DNA of 64,000 nt from Thalassobacillus devorans (GCF_900176565.1 NZ_FXEH01000005.1:62001-126000), one strand, 5' to 3'. Shown: positions 26,290-35,842, counted from the stretch's first letter. Made by a program: numbers and translations. The notes: generated from the letters alone by a model not told the origin.

Positions 26290-27076
26290 ACTGCTCCATC
26301 CTATCAGAAGAAAATAATATACAATTGTTTGAGGCTCGGATTCTGTCAGCTATAAGAAAAGACGCTTCCTTATCTGCAATAATCTTTACATTTGGATGTA
26401 TCTGCAAAATTGTAGAAGGACAGTGCGTTTCCACTATACCCTTTACGGTCTGTGCAAGTGCCTTCGCCTTTTCCTTTCCCGAGGCTAGTAATAGTATTTC
26501 TTTCGCCTCCATAATTTTTCCCATTCCCATTGTAATTGCCTTTTTTGGCACTTCATCTTTATTCTCAAAAAACCGGGAGTTAGCCTTGATTGTCTCACTT
26601 TTCAGCTCCACTATGTGAGTAGAGACAGATAAGGATTCACCTGGTTCGTTGAAACCAATATGACCATTTGCCCCAATGCCCAGGACTTGAAGGTCAATAC
26701 CACCAGCTTGAACAATTGCCTCCTCATAATCATCTATAACCTTTTGCTCGTTTGCAAAAATCCCAGGAGGTATATGGATATTTTCTTTCCTGATATTGAT
26801 ATGAGAAAAGAAGTGTTTCCACATATAATAAGAGTAGGAGTTTGGATTATAGGGGGATAACCCGATATATTCATCTAAGTTGAATGTCCTGGTATGTTCA
26901 AAATCTAAATTTCCGTTTGCATATTCTGTTACTAATTCCTTATACAAACCAACGGGGGTACTACCAGTTGCTAATCCTAAATTTAAAGGGATAGTATCTT
27001 TTATTCGTGATATGAGTAGTTTGGAGGCTTTTTTACTCATATCCTCATAATTATTGGCTATAATAAGTTGAATCAT
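26282..27076 (-). CDS. nagB: Glucosamine-6-phosphate deaminase-like protein (NagB)
   Basis: A 264-residue NagB-fold enzyme. Substrate and catalytic motifs are intact: LATGSTPVGLY near residue 35, NLDEYIGL with Asp68, and GIGANGHIGFNEPG with His139 and Glu144, as in Bacillus NagB. Normal activity converts glucosamine-6-phosphate to fructose-6-phosphate and ammonia. No other aminosugar genes are nearby; it is embedded in the yhf-like operon between yhfX and the ComB-like gene, so it may act on an amino-sugar phosphate product of that pathway. Confidence 0.88.
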   Translation of the reverse strand: MIQLIIANNYEDMSKKASKLLISRIKDTIPLNLGLATGSTPVGLYKELVTEYANGNLDFEHTRTFNLDEYIGLSPYNPNSYSYYMWKHFFSHINIRKENIHIPPGIFANEQKVIDDYEEAIVQAGGIDLQVLGIGANGHIGFNEPGESLSVSTHIVELKSETIKANSRFFENKDEVPKKAITMGMGKIMEAKEILLLASGKEKAKALAQTVKGIVETHCPSTILQIHPNVKIIADKEASFLIADRIRASNNCILFSSDRMEQYG

Positions 27077-27094
27077 TGGATTACCCCCTTTACT

Positions 27095-28240
27095 TTAACG
27101 GCGCCCCCCGGAATTAAACACTCCAAGAATCTTCGGATTGCTCTCAAGGTTCTCTACAATCACCACTTGTGAATTTTTTACAAAGACCTGTGTTCTAAAA
27201 GAAAATAGTGCGGTATCTCCAACCTGCAAATCTGTCGATTGCAACGTTCCATAGTAATCAATATTTTCAGGGTTCGCTGGAATTACGTTTACTTTTGCCA
27301 TTTCGGTAATTCTTTTCCCTACAAGTGCATGCTGAACATGTGATCGAGCATAAAAGCCACCACCAAATACATAGGAAAGATCGTTGAATTTATGAGAAAC
27401 TTCAGATACATAAATCATCGCAGGTCTTTCAGGATGATGAGTTGAGATATGAAGCGGAGTAGTTCCGGTGAACGCGTGGCCTGGTTCCCCCTGGGTACCA
27501 CCATTCTCTTTAATTAGTTGTAAGGTGTTGGTCGTACTTACGCTTGGAGCGTTCACTTCAACCCTCTCATACCCCTTATCTCTAAGAACGGCAGCCGCTT
27601 TATTTATGGTATGAAAATTTGGGGTTGGACTTACTTCTCCATCTTTAGCCAGAAGACAGGGAAAACTGGTTACTCCTCTTATGATAACCCCCGGAAGCTT
27701 TTCTATTTTCTCCACTTCATTTTCGAATTTTTCAAAGGGAATGCCTCCCTCCTGACCGGGATAGACAAAGTCATTCCTTCCAACAACACGCAGTATTATC
27801 GACTGTTTTCTGTTCCTTTTTAATGCCTTTTCTGAGATGAATTTAGCATTCTCATAACTGAAGACCGTAATTTGATCCGGATTCAAATCCAATATCTGAT
27901 CAAGCATAACCGATGGGACTTGTACCAAATGGCCAACATGACCTATATCTATTCCACTTTCCGCAAGAGTGATTGCTTCCCAGGGGTCTACCGCCACCGC
28001 TTTAGAGATTCCTGCCTCCACAATAGCTTTTGAAACCAGAGGGTTTCTGCCGAATTGTTTTGTCATAAAATACAATTCCAGGTTTTGAGACTTAGCCTCT
28101 AAAGCCAAGCTTCTTGCATTGTTACGAACAGTATCCAAATCAATAACATAAGTGTTTGGCGCTATTAAACCTTTTTGGTGCAAATAAAGACCTGCTTCCA
28201 AAAGGTTTGGATTTCTTTGATTCGTTATATCCAAAAACAT
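27095..28240 (-). CDS. yhfX: YhfX family PLP-dependent enzyme (alanine-racemase-like)
   Basis: A 381-residue protein with the fold-type III PLP barrel of alanine racemases. The probable PLP lysine is Lys61 in ELYFMTKQFGRNP, and the C-terminal domain begins near VGDTALFSFR. Sequence blocks ATGxx-type HVGHLVQVPS and EPGHAFTGTTPLH are those of YhfX in the enterobacterial yhf cluster. It may racemise or decarboxylate an amino acid; the substrate is not established from sequence. Ribosome site AAGGGGGACACTAT. Confidence 0.85.
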   Translation of the reverse strand: MFLDITNQRNPNLLEAGLYLHQKGLIAPNTYVIDLDTVRNNARSLALEAKSQNLELYFMTKQFGRNPLVSKAIVEAGISKAVAVDPWEAITLAESGIDIGHVGHLVQVPSVMLDQILDLNPDQITVFSYENAKFISEKALKRNRKQSIILRVVGRNDFVYPGQEGGIPFEKFENEVEKIEKLPGVIIRGVTSFPCLLAKDGEVSPTPNFHTINKAAAVLRDKGYERVEVNAPSVSTTNTLQLIKENGGTQGEPGHAFTGTTPLHISTHHPERPAMIYVSEVSHKFNDLSYVFGGGFYARSHVQHALVGKRITEMAKVNVIPANPENIDYYGTLQSTDLQVGDTALFSFRTQVFVKNSQVVIVENLESNPKILGVFNSGGRR

Positions 28241-28292
28241 ATAGTGTCCCCCTTAAACACGTAACCACTCACCTTAAAGAATCGATATGAGT

Positions 28293-29501
28293 TTACTTCC
28301 TAACTTCGGAGTAAAAACTCCTCCCGTTCTGAGGTGGGGCGAGCTCAAAAAAATCTGTTACCGTTGCAGCGATATCTGATAATGTTTTTCTTTCTTCTAA
28401 ATTAATAGATGGTAACTCTTTCCCATAGCACAGCAAAAAGGTCTTCTCTCTTGTGTGCTGGCTCCTTCCAATAGTAGGGTCATTCCCATGATCAGCGCTT
28501 ATAATCAACAAATCTTTCTCTGTCATGAGTTCAAGAATATTTGATAAATAATAATCAACAACGTTTATTCTATCTGCGTATAGGTTTACATCCTCCGCAT
28601 GGCCAGCTATATCAGTTTCCTGAACAGTTGCAGAAATAAGACCTGATTTCATTTCATTTAATTCTTTAATCACCGATTCCATTACCTTCTCCGTTTCCAC
28701 CGCCGGATAGAGCCTAGCTCCTTCACAAGTAATTACATCTTGCATCTTACCAATCAAGGCAACTTCTTTACCATTTTCCTTTAATATGGTGCTCGCTTGG
28801 GTGTTTGGATCGATCCCATAACCTAAATGTCTTACCTGGTATCCTTTTTTATAAACTTCGGACTTTGGAGAATTTACTCCGACCAGGCCATCCTCTCTTT
28901 TTTCCACTGATGCTAAAAGCTTTTCTAATGAGACACCTTCCCCACCTAAAGCTATGACGCGATTAACTTCAACATTTTCCCTCACCGTTTTACCAATCTC
29001 TAAAACCTCATCAAAAGTAATCTCGTCAAGTGGTGCTGTCACGTTATAAATTTGACCATAATCCGTCTCAATGTTATCTGCCACTACAACCAGGCCATTA
29101 ATTAACAAGTAGGGATAATCAGAGTCAGGAATTTCTACTTCATATCCAGCCCTCTCCATGGCGTATTTAACATGGTCAATTACACTTGAAAATGGTCCAG
29201 TGTACGGTTTTTTTGGCTTCGTTCCCATAATCTCATTATGGCCAACAAAACTATCGGCACCATAATGTTCAAGATTTATAGCTCCATATGAGGCTAGTCC
29301 CGGTTGATTGGTCAATCTTGGATGCTCCACAATTTGGTTGATTCCCAGTTTCTCTAGGACTGGGATGTTTATCTCTTTTGCCTTATCAAGAATATGGTAA
29401 AAGGTATTTGCACCCACATCTTCAGGGCGAACTTCAGGAGTGTCATCCATATAACCGACCCCTAAACTGTCCAATATAAGTACAATTGCTCTTTTCCTCA
29501 T
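28293..29501 (-). CDS. yhfW: YhfW, phosphopentomutase-like metalloenzyme
   Basis: A 402-residue member of the alkaline phosphatase superfamily close to DeoB. Metal and active-site motifs are visible: LILDSLGVGYMDD (Asp11), TDIAGHAEDV and IISADHGNDPT. At the phospho-acceptor site DeoB has DTxTGHWEIMG; here it reads DSFVGHNEIMG, so a Ser (about Ser84) replaces the Thr, if the alignment is right. A mutase or phosphohydrolase acting on a pentose-like phosphate is likely. It overlaps yhfS by four bases (ATGA). Confidence 0.87.
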   Translation of the reverse strand: MRKRAIVLILDSLGVGYMDDTPEVRPEDVGANTFYHILDKAKEINIPVLEKLGINQIVEHPRLTNQPGLASYGAINLEHYGADSFVGHNEIMGTKPKKPYTGPFSSVIDHVKYAMERAGYEVEIPDSDYPYLLINGLVVVADNIETDYGQIYNVTAPLDEITFDEVLEIGKTVRENVEVNRVIALGGEGVSLEKLLASVEKREDGLVGVNSPKSEVYKKGYQVRHLGYGIDPNTQASTILKENGKEVALIGKMQDVITCEGARLYPAVETEKVMESVIKELNEMKSGLISATVQETDIAGHAEDVNLYADRINVVDYYLSNILELMTEKDLLIISADHGNDPTIGRSQHTREKTFLLCYGKELPSINLEERKTLSDIAATVTDFFELAPPQNGRSFYSEVRK

Positions 29502-30613
29502 CTGTACGCCCCCTCGTTTGTTGAAATGGCGATTGCTTGCTTTAAAATCTCAATTACTAACTCTGCCCCGGAACGCATGGGGTTTATTCTAATCCCAGTA
29601 TGCTTTAACTCTGGTTTTTCATCCAAAAATGACCCCGATAAACGGTAGATCATTGGGAGGATTTCAAATTTCGATTCTGCTCCAACCGGATATACTGCTC
29701 CGCCAAATTTCTCACTGGCAGCGATAACCTGCTCTGCAATGGGCTTTTTCAATTCAATAATGACATTTTTGGACTGTGAGTTAGTTATATAAGACTTTTC
29801 TATTTCTGGTATGACTCCACTATTTAAAAGACTGTTAAGTTTTTCTGTTTGCTCATTTTGTACCGCAATCAGTATCGGGGCGGTAACTAACGAACGGAGT
29901 AAGTCCATTGCTTCATATCCCTGTACCTGCCCGCCACCGGAATAATTCCGTTGACGAAATTTATCAATTCCAGCTTGTTTACCCAAAATTATACCGATAC
30001 CAACAGGCCCCAGTAACTTGAAGCCTGAAAAACAAGAATAGTGAGCACCTAATTCTGTTCCAATTTCATCCACTTTAAACACCGTGTAATTATCATCAAC
30101 AACTATCGGCAAATCAGGCCGTACTTCCTTGACAAGGTTGATAACTGTTTCCAGATCATAGGTATCATCCGGCTTTTGCCTTGAATGCTGAACATAAAAT
30201 AATTTACTGGATGGGTGTTCTGCCAATGCCCGTCTTAACTTCTTTAAGTCATTGTAATCTGTAAATATCGGTTGAAGCCCCAGAACACTCATTGATGCAT
30301 TAGTAGTTTTATAAATTGGACTTGAGTGGACAAACAGAGAATCTCCAGCAGATAAGAGAGAAGCCAGTGTTTCCCTAATTGCTCCTGTACCAGCTCCACG
30401 AACTAACGCACAAGACTCTGCCTTAAAAAAGGAGGCTAACACTTTCTCAACTTTATCTGTCTGCACAGGACGTCCCAACTCCGGAAATACACCCAGGTCT
30501 CCCTGATTAAAAAAAGCATTGCCAGTAAATTCGCTTGCAATTGCGTTTACTAGGTCAAATTGTTTTTCCTTTGCTTTATCTATACTAATTGTTGGTAATA
30601 TAGCAGATTCCAT
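29498..30613 (-). CDS. yhfS: YhfS, PLP-dependent aminotransferase-like enzyme
   Basis: A 371-residue fold-type I PLP enzyme. The PLP-binding Lys199 is in SCFSGFKLLGPVG, the Asp that holds the pyridine nitrogen is in PIVVDDNYTVF, and the phosphate cup is VRGAGTGAIRE. It is related to YhfS of the E. coli yhf cluster and to cystathionine-gamma-synthase or selenocysteine-synthase-like proteins. The reaction is unknown. Its stop overlaps the yhfW start, showing translational coupling. Confidence 0.85.
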   Translation of the reverse strand: MESAILPTISIDKAKEKQFDLVNAIASEFTGNAFFNQGDLGVFPELGRPVQTDKVEKVLASFFKAESCALVRGAGTGAIRETLASLLSAGDSLFVHSSPIYKTTNASMSVLGLQPIFTDYNDLKKLRRALAEHPSSKLFYVQHSRQKPDDTYDLETVINLVKEVRPDLPIVVDDNYTVFKVDEIGTELGAHYSCFSGFKLLGPVGIGIILGKQAGIDKFRQRNYSGGGQVQGYEAMDLLRSLVTAPILIAVQNEQTEKLNSLLNSGVIPEIEKSYITNSQSKNVIIELKKPIAEQVIAASEKFGGAVYPVGAESKFEILPMIYRLSGSFLDEKPELKHTGIRINPMRSGAELVIEILKQAIAISTNEGAYR

Positions 30614-30625
30614 GAAACACCCCTC

Positions 30626-31540
30626 CTAATATGCAAGAAAACGCCTGGGATTATCGGTCGTCATTATATGAATTTCCTTTTCAGAGATTCCTTTTTCTTG
30701 TAACGAGGGGATGAAATTGTCCAACAGATACACATACCCAAACCCACCATTAACTCTTAAATATGATTTCTTCGTAACATCAGTAGAGAGCATTATTTGA
30801 TTTAAATACCCTTTATCCAATAAAAATAATAAGTCTTCAATTCTTTCTTGTTCCGGTCGGTAATTATTTTTTCCGATGGTATCAAACTGAATATAAAGAC
30901 CTGCCTCAAGCAATCGAACATATTCTTCCCGATTTCCGTTTAAGTCCTGGTGACCAATTGAGATTTTCGACAAGTCACTTCCCGCTTTAGCAAATAATTT
31001 TAATTGGGCCGTGCCCATAGTGCCTAATTCACAATGAGTACTTAGTGGAGCACCTGTTTGCTTCTGTGCTTGAATGGCAGCACGAAAAACTTTCTCCTCG
31101 GCTCTGGTAATTTCATTTAAGCTACTGCCAATTTCTGATATAATCCCAGCTTTAATTCCAGTGTCCTCAATTTCCTCTGTTAATTCTTTAAGGAAAAGAT
31201 CCGTAATTTCCTCTTCACTCATTGTAAAGACTTCTGACGGATAGTATTCCTCCTTATAAAATCCGGTAGCAGCAACAATTGGTATATTATTCTTTTTGGA
31301 AACCGATAGCAGTGACAAAACGTCTCTCCCCATCCCACGATTGGTTACTTCAACGATTCCACCACAGCCTGCTTTTGCTAAATGACTCAATTCATTGTTT
31401 AACATCTCACTATCAGACAGGATAGGATCGCTATCCTGTCTGATATGAGAGAGGTCTAAAATGACATGTTCATGAATTAACGTTTGCCCTAAAACAGAAG
31501 GATCAACTTTCCCTGAAACCGTTTGAATCATTTTTGTCAT
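30626..31540 (-). CDS. php: Phosphotriesterase homology protein (Php/YhfV)
   Basis: A 304-residue amidohydrolase-superfamily protein of the phosphotriesterase group. The binuclear metal ligands are visible: His23 and His25 in LIHEHVILD, a bridging Glu in SEIGSS (in place of carbamylated Lys), His in LSTHCELG and IGHQDLN, and the final Asp in LSTDVTKKS. Members cleave lactones or phosphoesters rather than pesticides. In this cluster it probably opens a cyclic or ester intermediate. Confidence 0.88.
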   Translation of the reverse strand: MTKMIQTVSGKVDPSVLGQTLIHEHVILDLSHIRQDSDPILSDSEMLNNELSHLAKAGCGGIVEVTNRGMGRDVLSLLSVSKKNNIPIVAATGFYKEEYYPSEVFTMSEEEITDLFLKELTEEIEDTGIKAGIISEIGSSLNEITRAEEKVFRAAIQAQKQTGAPLSTHCELGTMGTAQLKLFAKAGSDLSKISIGHQDLNGNREEYVRLLEAGLYIQFDTIGKNNYRPEQERIEDLLFLLDKGYLNQIMLSTDVTKKSYLRVNGGFGYVYLLDNFIPSLQEKGISEKEIHIMTTDNPRRFLAY

Positions 31541-31552
31541 ACCTTACACCTC

Positions 31553-32872
31553 TTATCCAGCTATTGGAGTAAATAAATTAGCGAAATATAGTATGTTTAG
31601 CAAAATACCTGTTGCAATAGCTGCTAATGGTGCAGCTGCAAGACGAATAACAGGTCTACCTGTCCCTTCATTAATTAACCATAGTATTACAAAAATAGTA
31701 AACCCTGTGACACCACCCATTTTCAGTACAGCTAAGAATGAACCAATTAATAACGCAATTTCCATTACAGTACTAATGGAAGTCCGAATGTTATCAGAAG
31801 CCTCCCTTAAGGAAGGGAATTTCTCCAATACGCTTCCAAGTTTAGATAGAATTAATACCTCAATAATAAGAACGAGTGCACCACCAATGGCAGCCAAAAT
31901 TGGATTAGGCATTAAATAACCAACCGGGAACACAAACGTTAGACCTACAACTCCATAAACCCCTGTGGTTAGAGCTGTGGTGGCAATCAATGGAATAAAA
32001 CCAATTCCTCTCAAGAAGTCAGATAAAGCGGCCTGTTGAATAAGTGCTTGTGCCTCACTAGCACTTTCTGAGTTATAAGCTTCATTTAATGTAAAAATAG
32101 AAACTTCGGAGCCAGCAAAATATCCAAGGTTGGATATTAGTGCAACCAAAGCGCCAACCACAGCAAAGAATGGTAGCCCTTTATAAATCCGTCGAGTCCG
32201 CTCCTGGAAGATGGATTCCCCAGGTTCTATATCTGTTTCCACCGGATTCTTCTTATCATAAGATACAGCGAAAAAGATTAATAGAATAGTACCAACGAAC
32301 AACTCTCCAGCTTCAGGTAAAAGAGAGATTTGTTCCGGTAAGAAACCTTGTTCAATAATTACTCGTGTTAAAAGAACAATAACAGCAGTAACTACCCCTT
32401 TTTTCCATCCAAATTGATAAAGAATAGCGAGAACCGGGAACAGTGCAAACCCGGCAAGTACCGGGGAACTAAGTTCTCCCAATGCCCCTATGAAATCAAC
32501 AGGGAAAGCAGTTAATGCCGTCTGGACTGCACCCAGCCCAAGTACAACTGCCAGGCCCCACGCTGCCCCTAACACACCTGCCAGCAAAGCTGATCCAGCA
32601 AATACACCTAGAATATCAGTTGGTAAGAAGAGTAACCACGGATTTAACAGTCCGGTAGATAGTGTAAAAGAAATACCAACCGAAGCAATGAACCCAACAC
32701 TCAACCCAAAAGCAACAGAAGACATTTCCGGACGGTTCATCCGTCCTTCAATGTATTCAGGCATGATTGGTCTTAATCCATCGTGAAAAACTGCTCGGCC
32801 GTAATAAGATAGCAAGGCTGTACCTGAGGTTAATAGCGTTACCAAAATTAACTTAGTAATAGAAAAATCCAT
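31553..32872 (-). CDS. yhfT: YhfT family membrane transport protein
   Basis: A 439-residue integral membrane protein with about 11-12 predicted spans, rich in Gly, Ala and Leu. Segments such as GLRPIMPEYIEGRM near residue 32 and INEGTGRPVIRLAAAPLA near the C-terminus are those of YhfT. Together with the small YhfU protein (DUF2620) next door it is assumed to form the uptake system for the pathway substrate. Which compound is transported is unknown. Confidence 0.83.
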   Translation of the reverse strand: MDFSITKLILVTLLTSGTALLSYYGRAVFHDGLRPIMPEYIEGRMNRPEMSSVAFGLSVGFIASVGISFTLSTGLLNPWLLFLPTDILGVFAGSALLAGVLGAAWGLAVVLGLGAVQTALTAFPVDFIGALGELSSPVLAGFALFPVLAILYQFGWKKGVVTAVIVLLTRVIIEQGFLPEQISLLPEAGELFVGTILLIFFAVSYDKKNPVETDIEPGESIFQERTRRIYKGLPFFAVVGALVALISNLGYFAGSEVSIFTLNEAYNSESASEAQALIQQAALSDFLRGIGFIPLIATTALTTGVYGVVGLTFVFPVGYLMPNPILAAIGGALVLIIEVLILSKLGSVLEKFPSLREASDNIRTSISTVMEIALLIGSFLAVLKMGGVTGFTIFVILWLINEGTGRPVIRLAAAPLAAIATGILLNILYFANLFTPIAG

Positions 32873-32883
32873 TATTTATCCCC

Positions 32884-33249
32884 CTACCCTTTGTTTTCTA
32901 ATAAACCCTCAACAATCATTGGGACTGCAGTATCAATGGATTCTACAGCCATTCCAAATGCGACCTTCCCTTCCTTTATCAACTTCTCAATATTATCCTT
33001 TTTGGGCCTTCCTCCCGCTTTGGCTACTGTCGCACAATTACCGTAACCTAGAATCCCAATAGGTACAGACAATGCAGCTCCACCTCCACTATTGCATGCA
33101 CCGATATAGTAATCTGCCTTATTTGCTTTCACCAGTTTTGCAGCTTCAAAATCAGTTGATATCACCGCTTCAACCTGGACACCTCCTGCTGCCTCGACAG
33201 CCCTTTTGATTTGATCTTTCTGCAATCCTCCGATGACAATCTTAATCAT
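32884..33249 (-). CDS. yhfU: YhfU family protein (DUF2620)
   Basis: A 121-residue glycine-rich cytoplasmic protein, starting MIKIVIGGLQKDQIKRAV and containing YYIGACNSGGGAALSVPIGI, the DUF2620 core with a PTS-IIB-like outline. It always accompanies yhfT, so a role in transport or its control is likely. Ribosome site AGGAGG is strong; 11 bases separate it from yhfT. Confidence 0.83.
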   Translation of the reverse strand: MIKIVIGGLQKDQIKRAVEAAGGVQVEAVISTDFEAAKLVKANKADYYIGACNSGGGAALSVPIGILGYGNCATVAKAGGRPKKDNIEKLIKEGKVAFGMAVESIDTAVPMIVEGLLENKG

Positions 33250-33316
33250 TCAAATCATCCTCCTTAACAAATTTTAAAAAAGCAATTGCTGTTTCTATAT
33301 AAAACTAATATCTCTC

Positions 33317-33682
33317 TTATTTTTGTTGAAACATTGCTAAATAAAGCGTAATGAAGCCGGTTTCAGCACGTGTGATCTCAGCTCCACTTTGCCAAATACA
33401 ATCCTTTAATATCTGATTGGCTTTTTCATATAAATCAGGGTTCTGATTAATCAGTTCCTCTGTTTCTTTAGAAACATCCTTTAACGCTTCTTGTCTATTC
33501 ACCCTTTCGACCGCAATAGCCAAATGGTTTGTAAAAGGACCACTACTGGGATGATCTGCATCTAACGTATGCGCTTTCAATAAATTTTCTAATTTTTCCT
33601 TTACAACAGCAAACGACTTTTCACTAATTTGGTTGCTATCCAATAGCAATTGAAGTCGGAAGACCATTTCTTCTGATAACAT
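33317..33682 (-). CDS. yhfY: YhfY, PRD-domain protein
   Basis: A 121-residue PTS-regulation-domain-like protein. The conserved His region is FTNHLAIAVERVNRQEAL with a His near residue 52, and ITRAETGFITLYLAMF is the second helical element. In E. coli yhfY has the same position. It may be phosphorylated by HPr and adjust transport or the regulator YhfZ. No DNA-binding domain is present. Confidence 0.8.
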   Translation of the reverse strand: MLSEEMVFRLQLLLDSNQISEKSFAVVKEKLENLLKAHTLDADHPSSGPFTNHLAIAVERVNRQEALKDVSKETEELINQNPDLYEKANQILKDCIWQSGAEITRAETGFITLYLAMFQQK

Positions 33683-33710
33683 TATAAATCCCCCCCCTTT
33701 CGGTAAAATC

Positions 33711-33734
33711 TATTATTCAATATTCTGTATTTAG
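33711..33734 (-). promoter_or_regulatory. Candidate YhfZ operator upstream of yhfY
   Basis: On the minus strand AATACAGAATATTGAATAA lies about 30 bases before the yhfY start. The parts AATACAGAATA and TATTGAATAAT recur before yhfZ. Probably the regulator's binding site; inference from recurrence only. Confidence 0.5.
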
Positions 33735-33763
33735 TATATTGATGGGTAGAAAACCTCTCTCTA

Positions 33764-34696
33764 TTAATAGAGAGGAATACGGCTCCCTTCCTCTACCTTT
33801 TTTTGCTCCTTGGTAATAACGGAAATATCAATTGAATCGAGTTGTTCAAGAACTTCTGCTCTTGCTTCATCTATAACAATAACTGCTTCTGAGGTTAGCC
33901 TGGTCAGTTCCCTAGCTTTTTCCGACTGAAATCCAGCTGAGGAGAGCGTCTCAACTGATCTTATTTCATCTTGATTCCACACTGCTGCATCAATCTTGTT
34001 ATCTTTTAATGTTTGGAAAAGCTGCATATAATTAAGGTTAATTAATTCTACTTTTTTCCCTTCACACTCCAAATTCGTGATTTTTAATTGGTCAGGGGAG
34101 GATTTGTCAATACCTACTCTCATCCCATCCTCAATTTTTGTAGCTTTTTTATCTGCAAAAAAGATTTTATGGCCTGTAACATAGGACTGCTCGCCTAATC
34201 TTTTCACAATCTTCAAACCCTTATGATACCTTAAACCCTCCAAAGCAGCTAAATGGGATACAATCGCGAAGTCATATCTTCTTGTTTTAAGCGCTTCCAA
34301 GCGATTGCTTGCACCTCTCATGTAAGTCATGCTTACTCTTTTATTCACTTTTTCAAAGGCTTCCACAATCCCAGTTGCCAATCCCTCATATTTAATGGAA
34401 TAAGGAAGGGGCATGGCTCCCATTAAAGGTCCTATATCTGCGATTTCCATTAGCACACTAACATCTTTATTTTTTAGATAGGTCCCCATGTGCCCTTTAG
34501 ATTCCAATTCAATAGCACCCAATTCTTCCAGTACTTTAATTGCACCCTGTACTGTGCCTCTTCCTAAGGATATCTTTTCACAAAAGTCAGAGATCCTTGG
34601 AATTCTCTCCCCCTCTTCTACCGATAACAGCTCCTTAGCAATATGTTTAGCTGCTAGTCCATTTTTAGAGTATAAATTTTCCCAAATTCGTGTCAT
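33764..34696 (-). CDS. yhfZ: YhfZ, GntR-type winged-helix regulator with ligand-binding domain
   Basis: A 310-residue regulator. Residues about 20-90 form a GntR-like winged helix (IPRISDFCEKISLGRGTVQGAI, then LESKGHMGTYL). The rest resembles a periplasmic-binding-protein type II domain (YDFAIVSHLAALEG, KIDAAVWNQDEI), expected to sense a pathway metabolite. It heads the ten-gene cluster. I place the start at the ATG behind GAGGGAAAGTTGCCT; a TTG nine codons upstream is in frame. It likely controls both its own promoter and that of yhfY. Confidence 0.85.
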   Translation of the reverse strand: MTRIWENLYSKNGLAAKHIAKELLSVEEGERIPRISDFCEKISLGRGTVQGAIKVLEELGAIELESKGHMGTYLKNKDVSVLMEIADIGPLMGAMPLPYSIKYEGLATGIVEAFEKVNKRVSMTYMRGASNRLEALKTRRYDFAIVSHLAALEGLRYHKGLKIVKRLGEQSYVTGHKIFFADKKATKIEDGMRVGIDKSSPDQLKITNLECEGKKVELINLNYMQLFQTLKDNKIDAAVWNQDEIRSVETLSSAGFQSEKARELTRLTSEAVIVIDEARAEVLEQLDSIDISVITKEQKKVEEGSRIPLY

Positions 34697-34715
34697 AGGC
34701 AACTTTCCCTCTTCA

Positions 34716-34744
34716 TTATTCAATATATTATATTCTGTATTTTA
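34716..34744 (-). promoter_or_regulatory. Candidate YhfZ operator upstream of yhfZ
   Basis: The minus strand has AAAATACAGAATA then TATATTGAATAATG, the same two blocks as before yhfY but separated by a few more bases. It overlaps the likely start region of yhfZ and would fit autoregulation. Confidence 0.45.
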
Positions 34745-34934
34745 ATGTTAACACTATTGAGAAAATTCAGCAAGTCCTTTAAATACTACATGCTTTTTTA
34801 CATGTGGAAAATTTATGACAATGAAACTAGGTACTTAGAGTCGTCATACATGTATCGGGTTATTACACAACTAAAACCCCGAAAGTCGCTTTAACCTCTG
34901 GGGGTACATATCATTAAACTTTATGTCTCTCTTT

Positions 34935-35110
34935 GTAACTAACCCTTCACCCACTCCCAGGATTCTTCCTACTCATCCTTATCAAAATGCTTGGTCTCAA
35001 ATCCTGGTAAATAGTAACCAAGGTATTCTGCCTTCTGGACTGACTTCTTATCAGTAATCACAGCAATTTTATTATATTGCTTCCAATGCTTGGCATCTGT
35101 CTTCATTCAT
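34935..35110 (-). pseudogene. Relic of a SpoIIAA-like STAS protein
   Basis: On the minus strand DAKHWKQYNKIAVITDKK is followed by EYLGYYLPGFETKHFDKDE, a stop, then EESWEWVKG. This matches the second half of small SpoIIAA-like (STAS/SEC14) proteins, with their KIAVVTDK and FPxEE-AxxWL pattern. The N-terminal half is missing and a stop interrupts the end, so it is a remnant. Confidence 0.5.
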
Positions 35111-35842
35111 GCCCTTAATCAATCAAATCTCAGAATTTGCTTCGCTTTTAGAATATGAGTAATTCTATATTTAAATCTTTTTGGGTTTGAAGGACTAACA
35201 CCTTTCCCTTTTTATTGAACTAAACTGAGAGAGTTTAGGGGAGGTTATTACATCATGCCACCCGTTTCATCTAATTAAATAGGATTTAATATATACAGAA
35301 ACACTTGCCGATTCAAGGTGATCCCAAGATCAACAACAAATTCTGGAATAATATTGCGTAACCATAAATGCATTAAAGTATGTCATCAAGTATGTCAATT
35401 ACACTAAGTTTAACTTTTTCATAATTCTAAGCTGACTATTAGGTGCTTCAACATTTACTGAATAATCCTTTTGGACCCAAATCTGTATAAGTTGCAATTT
35501 TCCCAGTGATTTTTTTACTTTTTGAACTCTTTGTCTAATTCTAGATATATCCGGGTTAGCTTTTTCGACCTTCCTTTAATATCTCCCCGAATAGGTTCAA
35601 ACTATAATCTTTCCATTCGCCTGTCACGGTGAGATTGGTTAGATAAAATGTTATGACCTTCATCACTCAGCAAATGGCATGTTTTATTAATAGACACTTG
35701 ATCTGTTGTTTGTTTATGATTATCAAACATTAGGTTGGACTTATTTCGCCCAGCTATCCTGTAATAAACCTTAATACAAAAGGATTTGTGGAATCAAAAG
35801 ATAAAAAGTACCAGTGTAAAGAGTGAACAAGGAATGGACATA

